Assembly: GCA_030601485.1 (NCBI GenBank)
Contig: JAUVTO010000030.1
Span: forward strand, 1-12,863
Length of the DNA: 12,863 bases
Direction: 5' to 3'
Source: Desulfobacterales bacterium
Lineage (GTDB): Bacteria; Desulfobacterota; Desulfobacteria; Desulfobacterales; UBA11574
A program made the translations under genes and the position numbers. The notes under the pieces were generated by a model. It did not search any database. It was not told where the DNA came from and saw only the letters and a program-made list of their open reading frames with translations. Of the stretch, positions 1 to 6,408 are shown piece by piece. Position 1 is the stretch's first letter; every line of letters begins with the position of its first letter.

Positions 1-205
1 TAGCAGGGTGATTGATAATCCCTTTTTTATGCAGTATTTGGGAAAGAGACTTGAATTTCTGGCCGGGTTTAACAATGATAACCTGTCTTACAGGTTCGGC
101 ACTTGCGGGTTTGTCAGCGTACCTAAAGATATCCACATATACGGTTATTGCAACGAAAAACACAAAAATCAGCATGAATATGATAGTGATCCGTAATTTC
201 TTCAA
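1..205 (-). CDS. mltG: Endolytic murein transglycosylase MltG, N-terminal fragment (runs off left edge)
   Basis: Reading the minus strand from a TTG at 205 gives 68 residues with no stop up to the window edge. They comprise a short basic start (LKKLR), one membrane segment (about residues 6-24, IIFMLIFVFFVAITVYV), then DIFRYADKPAS and a stretch VIIVKPGQKFKSLSQILHKK followed by GIIN. This layout, an N-terminal anchor and then a LysM-like G-x-x-x-x-x-I-x-x-L-x-x-x-G-I-I motif, matches the start of YceG/MltG, which cleaves nascent glycan strands at the inner membrane. The catalytic domain lies outside the window. TTG is chosen because GGAG (215-218) lies 9 nt upstream; the only in-frame ATG (codon 11) would cut into the membrane segment. 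The gene is divergent from leuS. The family assignment rests on the N-terminus alone. Confidence 0.75.
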   Translation of the reverse strand, partial: MKKLRITIIFMLIFVFFVAITVYVDIFRYADKPASAEPVRQVIIVKPGQKFKSLSQILHKKGIINHPA

Positions 206-236
206 AGTAAAACACTCCGTTTAAGATGATTTGTCA

Positions 237-266
237 ATTTTATTCCGAATCGTTACCTCTTGTCAA
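237..266 (-). promoter_or_regulatory. Sigma70-type promoter for mltG
   Basis: On the minus strand there is a perfect TTGACA (-35, 261-266), an 18-bp spacer and TAAAAT (-10, 237-242, five of six consensus bases). The predicted transcript start is near 230, giving a leader of about 25 nt before the TTG start at 205. Inferred from consensus match and position only. Confidence 0.6.
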
Positions 267-278
267 AGGAGTAATGGT

Positions 279-429
279 GATGGCTTCGTAAAAAGTCCAA
301 CTTCTGCGTTGCGCTGCATTCCTCGTCACTGCGACGTACTATACGTACGTCTCATTCCTCGGAATTTGCGCGCCTTGAATTTGGAGCTTTTTACTTTGCC
401 ATCAAAATCTGACTTTTTACGAGACCGTC
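279..429. repeat. MITE-like inverted-repeat element in the mltG/leuS gap
   Basis: The left end (279-297, GATGGCTTCGTAAAAAGTC) is the inverse of the right end (411-429) at 16 of 19 positions. A second right-end-like copy sits at 386-403 and also pairs with the left end (GATGGC and GTAAAAAG shared), so the element may be nested or have a 125-bp short form. The interior holds a 7-bp hairpin (GACGTAC, 5-nt loop, GTACGTC) and two copies of CATTCCTCG about 40 bp apart. There is no plausible protein and no clear target-site duplication. From memory, similar CGTAAAAAGTC repeats are dispersed in Desulfobacterales genomes; I could not check this. Confidence 0.7.
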
Positions 430-430
430 A

Positions 431-446
431 AGGTTATGTGTAACCT
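431..446. other. Small hairpin upstream of leuS
   Basis: AGGTTA, loop TGTG, TAACCT: a perfect 6-bp stem with a 4-nt loop immediately after the MITE-like element and 30 bp before the leuS ATG. There is no T-run, so it is not a terminator. It could lie in the leuS 5' leader. No role can be assigned. Confidence 0.35.
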
Positions 447-476
447 AAATCATGCGAGCGAGGTAGAGTATATACA

Positions 477-3068
477 ATGGAGGAAAGATACGATCCTAAA
501 ACCATAGAATCCAAGTGGCAAAATTTTTGGGAAAAATCGAAGCTTTTTAAGGTTAGGGAGGACCCGGGTAAGAAAAAATATTATCTTCTCGAAATGTTTC
601 CCTATCCGTCCGGCAATATACACATGGGACATGTGAGGAACTATACTATCGGTGACGTGGTTGCAAGGTACAAAAGAATGCGGGGATTCAATGTTCTTCA
701 TCCAATGGGATGGGACGCATTCGGTATGCCGGCGGAAAACGCTGCAATTGCGAACAACAGCCATCCAGCCAAATGGACCTATAAAAATATTGATACCATG
801 CGATTTCAGCTAAAGCGCATCGGTTTTTCCTACGACTGGGACAGGGAAATCACCACTTGCGCTCCTGAATATTATCGGTGGGAACAATGGCTTTTTTTGA
901 AAATGTTCGAAAAGGGAATGGTCTATCGCAAGGAATCTTTTTTAAACTGGTGTGAACACTGCCAGACGGTTTTGGCCAACGAACAGGTGGAAGCCGGTAT
1001 GTGCTGGCGTTGCGGTCAGACGGTTCGGCAGAAAAAACTCTGGCAATGGTTTTTCCGTATTACAGATTACGCGGAAGATCTGCTGGAATATTGCGAAAAG
1101 CTTCCCGGATGGCCTGAAAAGGTTATCACCATGCAGAAGAACTGGATAGGAAAGAGTGTGGGGGCGGAAATTCGGTTTCCCATAGAGAATACGGATGAGC
1201 AGATACCGGTTTTTACAACCCGGCAGGATACGGTTTATGGGGCAACTTTCATGTGCTTTGCTCCGGAGCATCCGCTGGTATTCCGTTTATCCAAAGGGAC
1301 GATTCAGGAAGACAAAGTTCGCGAATTTGTAGAATATATATCCCTGCAGGACCGATCGGCCAGGGCGGTGGAGAGTTATGAGAAAGAGGGCGTCTTTACC
1401 GGCGCCTATTGCCTCAATCCTTTGAGCGGCTTACGAATGCCGATTTATACAGCAAACTTTGCACTTATGGAGTATGGCACGGGAGCGGTTATGTCTGTTC
1501 CGGCTCATGACCAGCGTGATTTCGATTTTGCTCGGAAGTACGGTCTGGATATCGTGGTGGTCGTGAAACCGTATGATGACGATATCGATTCCGCAACCAT
1601 GACCCAAGCATTCACCGGTGAAGGTGTAATGGTCAATTCCGGTCGGTTTAACGGACTGGATAATGTCACGGCCCTTGACGAAATCGCTTCTTTTCTGGAG
1701 CAGGAAGGAATGGGGAAAAAAACGACAAGTTTCCGGCTAAGAGACTGGGGTATTTCAAGGCAGAGATACTGGGGTGCGCCGATTCCCATGATCCATTGCA
1801 AAAAATGCGGCGTTGTTCCCGTGCCGGAGCAGGATCTTCCCATTCTGCTCCCGGAGGATGCCGATCTGCTGGAGGGCGGAAGGTCGCCCCTTGGGACTCT
1901 TGATTATTTTGCAAAGGCAACCTGTCCGGTTTGCGGCAGCTCTGAGGCCAGAAGAGAGACCGATACAATGGACACCTTCGTGGAATCTTCATGGTATTAT
2001 GAAAGATACTGCAGCCCGAATTATGACAGCGGCATGTTTGACAAAAAGGCCGTAGATTACTGGATGCCCGTAGATCAGTATATAGGCGGCGTTGAACATG
2101 CTATTTTACATCTGCTCTATTCAAGGTATTATACCCGTGTGTTGAACGACTTCGGAGTGGTAAAATATAAGGAACCTTTTACCCGGCTTTTGACACAGGG
2201 GATGGTTTGTAAAGAGACGGTTTCATGTCCGGAACACGGTTTTCTTCTTCCCGAAGAGGTGGATAACAGTGGCGCAGACCGGCAGTGTAAAAAATGTGGT
2301 AAGGGGGTTACCCTTGGCCGGGTTGAAAAAATGTCCAAGTCGAAAAAGAACGTTATCGATCCGAACATTCTTCTTGAAAAGTACGGTGCGGATACAACGA
2401 GACTCTTTTGTCTTTTTGCAGCTCCGCCGGAAAGGGATCTCGAATGGAAAGATCAGGGTGTTGAAGGTGGGTATCGCTTTCTGAATCGTGTCTGGCGCCT
2501 TGCTTGGAACTGGATTGATTTGATCAAGGATGCAACTCCTTTTGACGGGAGCTCCGATCTTCTGGAAGGCAGAACCCGTGAAATGTTCAAAAAAACCCAT
2601 GCGACCATATATAAAGTTACAAAAGATATAGAAGATCGGTTCCATTTTAATACGGCAATCAGTGCAATCATGGAGCTTGTGAATACCATGTACGGAATCG
2701 AGCCTGTGAAAAGTGATACTCAAGATACCAGGGTCATGCGATTTGCCATGGAATCTGTTGCGCTCCTTTTATCGCCGATTGTTCCACATTTTTCCGAAGA
2801 GCTCTGGGAGACATTAGGATTTGAGTCCAGCGTTCTATTGGCGTCATGGCCGTCATACAGGGAAAGTGACCTGTTAAAGGATGAACTTTTGATAGTGATT
2901 CAGGTAAACGGCAAACTAAGAAGCAAGTTCCATGTTGATGTGAATGCGGACGATGATACCATCAAAGAATTGGCCCTTTCGGACGAGCGTGCTCAAAAAT
3001 TTATAGATAATAAAACCATTAAAAAAATTATTGTGGTCAAGAACAAACTTGTGAACATTGTGGTATAA
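477..3068 (+). CDS. leuS: Leucyl-tRNA synthetase (LeuRS)
   Basis: Class I aminoacyl-tRNA synthetase that charges tRNA-Leu with leucine in the cytoplasm; 863 residues, normal for bacterial LeuRS. Visible landmarks in order: HIGH-type motif PYPSGNIHMGH (42-52); zinc-knuckle cysteines C159/C162 and C176/C179; CP1 editing domain with TTRQDT (247-252; usually TTRPDT), including T252, and VPAHD ending at D345, numbered as in E. coli; DWGISRQRYWG (423-433); a second set of CxxC pairs (441/444 and 483/486); and KMSKS (618-622). Just before KMSKS is an insert with C584-x2-H587 and C604-x2-C607, probably a small zinc ribbon. The C-terminus is the usual tRNA-binding domain ending VQVNGKLR-like. The ATG is preceded by GAGGT (460-464) at a slightly long 12-nt spacing. 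It abuts lptE directly. Confidence 0.98.
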   Translation: MEERYDPKTIESKWQNFWEKSKLFKVREDPGKKKYYLLEMFPYPSGNIHMGHVRNYTIGDVVARYKRMRGFNVLHPMGWDAFGMPAENAAIANNSHPAKWTYKNIDTMRFQLKRIGFSYDWDREITTCAPEYYRWEQWLFLKMFEKGMVYRKESFLNWCEHCQTVLANEQVEAGMCWRCGQTVRQKKLWQWFFRITDYAEDLLEYCEKLPGWPEKVITMQKNWIGKSVGAEIRFPIENTDEQIPVFTTRQDTVYGATFMCFAPEHPLVFRLSKGTIQEDKVREFVEYISLQDRSARAVESYEKEGVFTGAYCLNPLSGLRMPIYTANFALMEYGTGAVMSVPAHDQRDFDFARKYGLDIVVVVKPYDDDIDSATMTQAFTGEGVMVNSGRFNGLDNVTALDEIASFLEQEGMGKKTTSFRLRDWGISRQRYWGAPIPMIHCKKCGVVPVPEQDLPILLPEDADLLEGGRSPLGTLDYFAKATCPVCGSSEARRETDTMDTFVESSWYYERYCSPNYDSGMFDKKAVDYWMPVDQYIGGVEHAILHLLYSRYYTRVLNDFGVVKYKEPFTRLLTQGMVCKETVSCPEHGFLLPEEVDNSGADRQCKKCGKGVTLGRVEKMSKSKKNVIDPNILLEKYGADTTRLFCLFAAPPERDLEWKDQGVEGGYRFLNRVWRLAWNWIDLIKDATPFDGSSDLLEGRTREMFKKTHATIYKVTKDIEDRFHFNTAISAIMELVNTMYGIEPVKSDTQDTRVMRFAMESVALLLSPIVPHFSEELWETLGFESSVLLASWPSYRESDLLKDELLIVIQVNGKLRSKFHVDVNADDDTIKELALSDERAQKFIDNKTIKKIIVVKNKLVNIVV

Positions 3069-3611
3069 ATGATGAAATCAACCTCAGTAGGATTATTGTT
3101 TGTTAAAAAGAGATATGCCCGGGCAATCATTTTGTTTTGGTTGCTTTTTTCGGCTTGCGGCTACCACTTTGCCGGCGGGGGAAGTCTTCCATCCGGTATA
3201 ACGTCGATTAGTATCGAAATGTTTAAAAACCGCACCTCAGAAACCGGGGTGGAGACTATAATTACAAATGATCTCATATATGAATTGACCCGGCATGAGC
3301 AGGTGGTTGTCACCGGCAGTGACAAGGCCGATGCAATTCTTACCGGTGTTATTAAATCGATAAGTGAAAGAACGATCTCACACACAGGGAAGTATACCTC
3401 CAATGAAAGACGGGTTGAAGTTAAAGTCGATTTAAAATTAACAGGTCAGTCTGGCGGGGTAATATGGTCTTCAAAAGATATTTCAGACAACGAAGCTTAC
3501 AAGGTGTCGTCTACAAAACAAGTCACCGAACGAAATAAAAAGGTTGCGATCAAAAGGCTTTCTAAAAGGCTTGCGGAGACTATTTTCAATGATTTAACCG
3601 CCGATTTTTAA
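3069..3611 (+). CDS. lptE: LPS-assembly lipoprotein LptE
   Basis: Outer-membrane lipoprotein that plugs and assembles the LptD lipopolysaccharide translocon. The 180-residue product has a basic N-terminus, a hydrophobic segment (about 19-28, AIILFWLLFS) and a lipobox-like FSAC with the lipidated cysteine at C30, followed at once by GYHF, the typical mature LptE start (CGYHF/CGFHL). Next comes SLPSGITSISIEMFKNRTSETGVE, matching the family pattern of a strand leading to F-x-N-R-T, and then repeated beta-strand-like stretches. The ATG begins on the base after the leuS stop (an in-frame ATG follows at 3072), so it is translationally coupled to leuS. The leuS-lptE order is also found in E. coli, where holA follows; here no holA follows. 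Confidence 0.88.
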   Translation: MMKSTSVGLLFVKKRYARAIILFWLLFSACGYHFAGGGSLPSGITSISIEMFKNRTSETGVETIITNDLIYELTRHEQVVVTGSDKADAILTGVIKSISERTISHTGKYTSNERRVEVKVDLKLTGQSGGVIWSSKDISDNEAYKVSSTKQVTERNKKVAIKRLSKRLAETIFNDLTADF

Positions 3612-3642
3612 AAGAATACATCTCACAGCCATATAGTAAAAT

Positions 3643-3659
3643 CCGCTTTTGTTTTGCGG
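3643..3659. terminator. Weak candidate terminator between convergent lptE and rpsT
   Basis: A CCGC/GCGG stem with a 9-nt A/T-rich loop. Read on the minus strand (the rpsT direction) it is followed by ATTTTA; on the plus strand there is no T-run. A wider TCTCAC (3621-3626) / GTGAGA (3696-3701) pairing encloses it. The stem is short, so this is only the best candidate in a 98-bp convergent gap that holds nothing else I recognise. Confidence 0.3.
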
Positions 3660-3709
3660 CATACGCTTTCTGACGGTTCGCCCGTGCCGTGACCCGTGAG
3701 AAATCCGGG

Positions 3710-3976
3710 TTAGGCTGAGATGGTGTTTACAAGTCTGGAGAGGCGGGAAATTTTTCGAGATGCGGTTTTCCTATGAATCACACCCTTTTTTTCTGCATTA
3801 TCAATTATTGATTTTGCAATATTGAGTTCAGCCAGTGCTGCTTCATTGGATTTTTCGCTAACAGTGAATCGTAAGCCCTTGACGATGTTCTTTATCCTTG
3901 TTTTCGTAGATTTGTTGCGCATGCGCCTTTTTTCGTTCTGGCGCGCACGTTTTACCGCAGATTTATGATTAGCCAA
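3710..3976 (-). CDS. rpsT: 30S ribosomal protein S20
   Basis: Small, very basic ribosomal protein that binds 16S rRNA in the 30S subunit. The 88-residue product begins MANHKSAVKRARQNEKRRMRNKS, the classic S20 opening, and continues through the helical body to the IHRKTASRKISRLSRLVN signature. Length is typical (about 87-90). The start codon is TTG at 3976, with AAGGAGC (3985-3991) about 9 nt upstream; no ATG or GTG in frame would keep the conserved N-terminus. E. coli rpsT also uses a non-AUG (UUG) start linked to its translational autoregulation, so this may be conserved control. The gene is monocistronic in appearance, convergent with lptE and divergent from murJ. Confidence 0.97.
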   Translation of the reverse strand: MANHKSAVKRARQNEKRRMRNKSTKTRIKNIVKGLRFTVSEKSNEAALAELNIAKSIIDNAEKKGVIHRKTASRKISRLSRLVNTISA

Positions 3977-4001
3977 CTTTATAAGCTCCTTTCAATCTAA
4001 T

Positions 4002-4049
4002 ATTATAAATAAAAACAGTTTGGATACAGAGTCGCTGAAGATATGTCAA
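4002..4049 (-). promoter_or_regulatory. Promoter region of rpsT, possibly two tandem promoters
   Basis: Minus strand: TTGACA (4044-4049), a 17-bp spacer and TATCCA (4021-4026, a weak -10). Downstream is a perfect TATAAT (4002-4007) whose -35 position (TCTGTA) is poor. Either element could give a leader of about 20-40 nt. Two tandem promoters are known for E. coli rpsT; here this is only inferred from the hexamers. Confidence 0.45.
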
Positions 4050-4096
4050 GCTTTATTTTGGATAAGTTGTAAAAATTCCAAGATATTAAATTAATA

Positions 4097-5689
4097 ATGA
4101 ACCGATCAACAAATCAGCCAACCACTGAAAAGCACCGTGTGACAAAAGCTGCGGGTGTTGTTGGATCAGCAACTTTATTGAGCCGCATTTTCGGTTTCAT
4201 AAGAGATGTTGTAATTGCCTGGTTTTTTGGTGCCGGGCTCGCTTCGGATGCTTTTTTTGTAGCTTTCAGAATTCCCAACCTTTTAAGAAGGCTTTTTGCC
4301 GAAGGTTCTTTAAGCGTTGCATTTATTCCCGTTTTTACCGAATATCTCACAAAACGTGGGAAAGATGATGCCTTTGAAATGGCAAGGTCCGCCATAAGGC
4401 TCCTTTCCGTGGTGCTTGTCGCAACTGCTGTTGCAGGTATTTTGCTGTCCCCATTTATCGTTCGTGTTATCGCTCCAGGGTTTGTCACCTCACCCGAAAA
4501 ATACTCACTTACGGTCTTTTTAACCCGTATCATGTTCCCGTATATTTTCTTTATCGGACTTGTTGCACTTTGCATGGGCATACTTAATGTTCTCGGTCAT
4601 TTCGCTGCACCTGCCCTTGCCCCGGTTTTTTTAAACATTTCCATAATAGGCTCGGCATTCTTAATTGCACCTCACATGGCTGATCCTGTTACCGGGATTG
4701 CCATGGGGGTGCTGATCGGAGGATTTTTGCAACTTGCGTTCCAGGTGCCGTTTCTTATAAAAAAAGGATTTTATTTCTGGCAAAAGGCAAATATTTACCA
4801 CCCCGGTCTAAAAAAGATCGGCCTGCTCATGGTCCCAACCATATTCGGTGCTGCTGTCTATCAGATCAACATCCTGGTGGGAACCCTGCTTGCTTCTTTA
4901 CTGGCCCAAGGTAGTGTTTCGTATCTTTATTATGCCGACCGTCTGGTACAGTTTCCCCTGGGAATCTTTGCAATAGCCGCGGCCACTGCTGTTCTGCCGA
5001 GTCTTTCCAGGCAGGCGGCGGAAAAAGATTTACAGGCTGTCAGGGATACATTTTCATACGCCATGAGAATGGTTTTTTTTATTACCATTCCTTCAATGGT
5101 CGGCCTGATCGTTTTAAGGGAACCTATTGTCGCACTGTTATTTAAAAGAGGGGCTTTTGATTCGGAAACTACACGTTTGACTGCATATGCGCTTTTGTAT
5201 TATGGTATGGGTCTCTGGGCTTTTTCAGCGGTGCGGATCGTTGTTCCCACGTTTTATACATTACAGGATACAAAAACGCCGGTGCGAATGGCCGTGGTAT
5301 CGGTTTGCGCCAATATAATATTAGGAGTAATTCTTATGGGACCCATGGGACACGGTGGGCTTGCACTCTCCACCTCTCTTGCTTCAATGCTGAATCTGGG
5401 ACTTCTTATTCGGGCCTTGAGAACAAAGCTTGGTGCGCTGGGGTTGAAAAGTATTGCCGAGTCTGCCTGTAAAACAATGATTTGTTCAGGGATTATGGGG
5501 GTTGTTGTTTGGGCCACTGCGTTATTGATTATTCCCGTGGAAGACGGGACATTGTCCGGCCTTTTATTCGGGCTCATGGGAAGCATCGTGACTGGTTTGG
5601 TTCTCTATGGTTCTTTTTCCTTATTGCTTAAGAGCGACGAACTAAAAAATGTTCTGGCATTGGCCGGGAAGGGGATAGATAAAAAGTGA
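4097..5689 (+). CDS. murJ: Lipid II flippase MurJ (MviN family)
   Basis: Inner-membrane MOP-superfamily flippase that moves the peptidoglycan precursor lipid II to the periplasmic face. The 530-residue polytopic protein carries the MviN signature: TLLSRIFGFIRDVVIAWFFG near residues 26-45, then SDAFFVAFRIPNLLRRLFAEG. Key charged residues known from E. coli MurJ appear at a constant offset of 12: R30, R36, D51, R64 and R282 (in YYADR) for R18, R24, D39, R52 and R270. The offset reflects a polar N-terminal extension of about 12 residues. The ATG has no clear Shine-Dalgarno sequence; an in-frame GTG at 4139 (codon 15) is an alternative start still ahead of the first helix. The stop overlaps the ftsB-like start (GTGA), so it heads the operon with ftsB and coaBC. 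Confidence 0.95.
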   Translation: MNRSTNQPTTEKHRVTKAAGVVGSATLLSRIFGFIRDVVIAWFFGAGLASDAFFVAFRIPNLLRRLFAEGSLSVAFIPVFTEYLTKRGKDDAFEMARSAIRLLSVVLVATAVAGILLSPFIVRVIAPGFVTSPEKYSLTVFLTRIMFPYIFFIGLVALCMGILNVLGHFAAPALAPVFLNISIIGSAFLIAPHMADPVTGIAMGVLIGGFLQLAFQVPFLIKKGFYFWQKANIYHPGLKKIGLLMVPTIFGAAVYQINILVGTLLASLLAQGSVSYLYYADRLVQFPLGIFAIAAATAVLPSLSRQAAEKDLQAVRDTFSYAMRMVFFITIPSMVGLIVLREPIVALLFKRGAFDSETTRLTAYALLYYGMGLWAFSAVRIVVPTFYTLQDTKTPVRMAVVSVCANIILGVILMGPMGHGGLALSTSLASMLNLGLLIRALRTKLGALGLKSIAESACKTMICSGIMGVVVWATALLIIPVEDGTLSGLLFGLMGSIVTGLVLYGSFSLLLKSDELKNVLALAGKGIDKK

Positions 5690-5982
5690 TTCCAAAGAAA
5701 AACATTCTGCTTGCTGTTGCAATAGCGGTATTGTTTTTGTTGCTAATGTTTATTCTATTTGGTGAGAGTGGTCTTTCAGATTTAAACCGGCTGAAAGCGG
5801 AAAGAGACGGTCTGTTAAAAAAAAATACTGAACTGATCCAGAAAAACCTTTCTTTATATCGCGAAATAGAAAGATTAAAGAATGATCCCGAATATGTGGA
5901 GAATGTGGCCAGGAAGGAACTCGGCGTGATCGGTAAAGACGAGGTTGTGATCAAGGTAAAGAAAGGCGGAAAGGCTAAATAG
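5686..5982 (+). CDS. ftsB: FtsB/DivIC-family septum formation protein
   Basis: Small bitopic divisome protein; in characterised bacteria FtsB pairs with FtsL and FtsQ to activate septal wall synthesis. The 98 residues comprise a short basic start, one membrane helix (about 6-26), the G-E-S-G-L turn (28-32), a coiled coil (about 33-68, LNRLKAERDGLLKKNTELIQ onward) and the family ending NDPEYVENVARKELG, V-I-x-K-D-E, with a lysine-rich tail. The GTG start overlaps the murJ stop and has AGGGG about 11 nt upstream, so translation is coupled to murJ. The current TAG stop is formed at the junction with an inserted 142-bp repeat: its TA is target DNA and its G is the first base of the element (see the repeat at 5982). 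Confidence 0.85.
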   Translation: MIPKKNILLAVAIAVLFLLLMFILFGESGLSDLNRLKAERDGLLKKNTELIQKNLSLYREIERLKNDPEYVENVARKELGVIGKDEVVIKVKKGGKAK

Positions 5983-6123
5983 TGCCCGAACGAAAACCCC
6001 GTTCAGGCACGATTGTTGATTGGCGATTGATGATTGTTGATTTAAAAACCAAAATAAATTCATAGAGTTGGTAGCGGCACGATTAGAGCTGAATTCCGCT
6101 TCATGGGGTTTTCGGTCGAGCAC
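5982..6123. repeat. TA-flanked 142-bp MITE-like element inserted in the ftsB stop codon
   Basis: The ends are inverted repeats: left GTGCCCGAACGAAAACCCCG (5982-6001) against the right end 6104-6123, matching at 17 of 20 positions. TA lies immediately outside both ends (5980-5981 and 6124-6125), the hallmark target duplication of Tc1/mariner/IS630-type movement. The left arm also folds on itself (5982-5992 with 6000-6010, 10 of 11 pairs). Inside are GATTGTTGATT twice (6011-6021, 6032-6042), GGCACGATT twice (6006-6014, 6076-6084) and an AGCGG/CCGCT stem. No protein is encoded; open frames through it are incidental. It separates ftsB from the next gene. Confidence 0.78.
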
Positions 6124-6129
6124 TAAACA

Positions 6130-6408
6130 ATGATGAAAGATGACGTTTTTTATACCCGTACAATGGCAAAAGTCTATGTTGAGCAGGGAAATTTGGGTAA
6201 AGCGGCAGAAATCTATAACTATCTGTTAAAACGAGAACCGGGTCGCCAGGATCTTATTGATGCGCTTTCCGAAATTGAGAGCAAAGGCTTTAATAAAGAT
6301 CGAGAGACTCTTTTCATGCTGTTTAGTGAATGGATCGCTCTTTTGCTAAAGTATAACGGCATTCAAAAGCTTAATAAATTAAAAAGTTATATCGGTGGCG
6401 AGAGATGA
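6130..6408 (+). CDS. Small TPR-like protein of unknown function
   Basis: A 92-residue soluble, charged protein without signal or membrane segment. Residues about 8-50 (YTRTMAKVYVEQGNLGKAAE, then IYNYLLKREPGRQDLIDALSEI) fit a single tetratricopeptide repeat: a helix with A-x-x-Y-x-x-Q-G, then A-x-x-I-Y-x-x-L-L-x-x-x-P. The C-terminal half is predicted helical with aromatic and leucine-rich stretches. One TPR alone is rarely a stable domain, so it may act as an adaptor, perhaps for the ftsB-like or MurJ neighbours; that is inference. Its stop overlaps the coaBC start (ATGA), so it is co-translated with coaBC. ATG codons at 6130 and 6133 are both possible; neither has a good ribosome site, because the upstream DNA is now the end of the inserted repeat. 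Confidence 0.7.
   Translation: MMKDDVFYTRTMAKVYVEQGNLGKAAEIYNYLLKREPGRQDLIDALSEIESKGFNKDRETLFMLFSEWIALLLKYNGIQKLNKLKSYIGGER

Noticed and set aside
231..443. 70-residue open frame across the mltG/leuS gap
   Set aside because: It lies almost wholly inside the inverted-repeat element, has no family resemblance and no ribosome site.
431..446. Terminator or riboswitch upstream of leuS
   Set aside because: A single 6-bp hairpin with no T-run and no T-box or attenuator features visible.
2223..2723. 166-residue minus-strand frame within leuS
   Set aside because: It is antisense to conserved LeuRS sequence including KMSKS; no start signal.
4058..4087. Promoter for murJ (TTGGAT, 18 bp, GATATT)
   Set aside because: Only 3/6 and 4/6 matches, and its start would leave almost no leader before the ATG.
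5875..6123. 82-residue minus-strand open frame covering the TA-flanked element
   Set aside because: It starts in the element and runs into the antisense of ftsB; the open frame is a by-product of the repeat.
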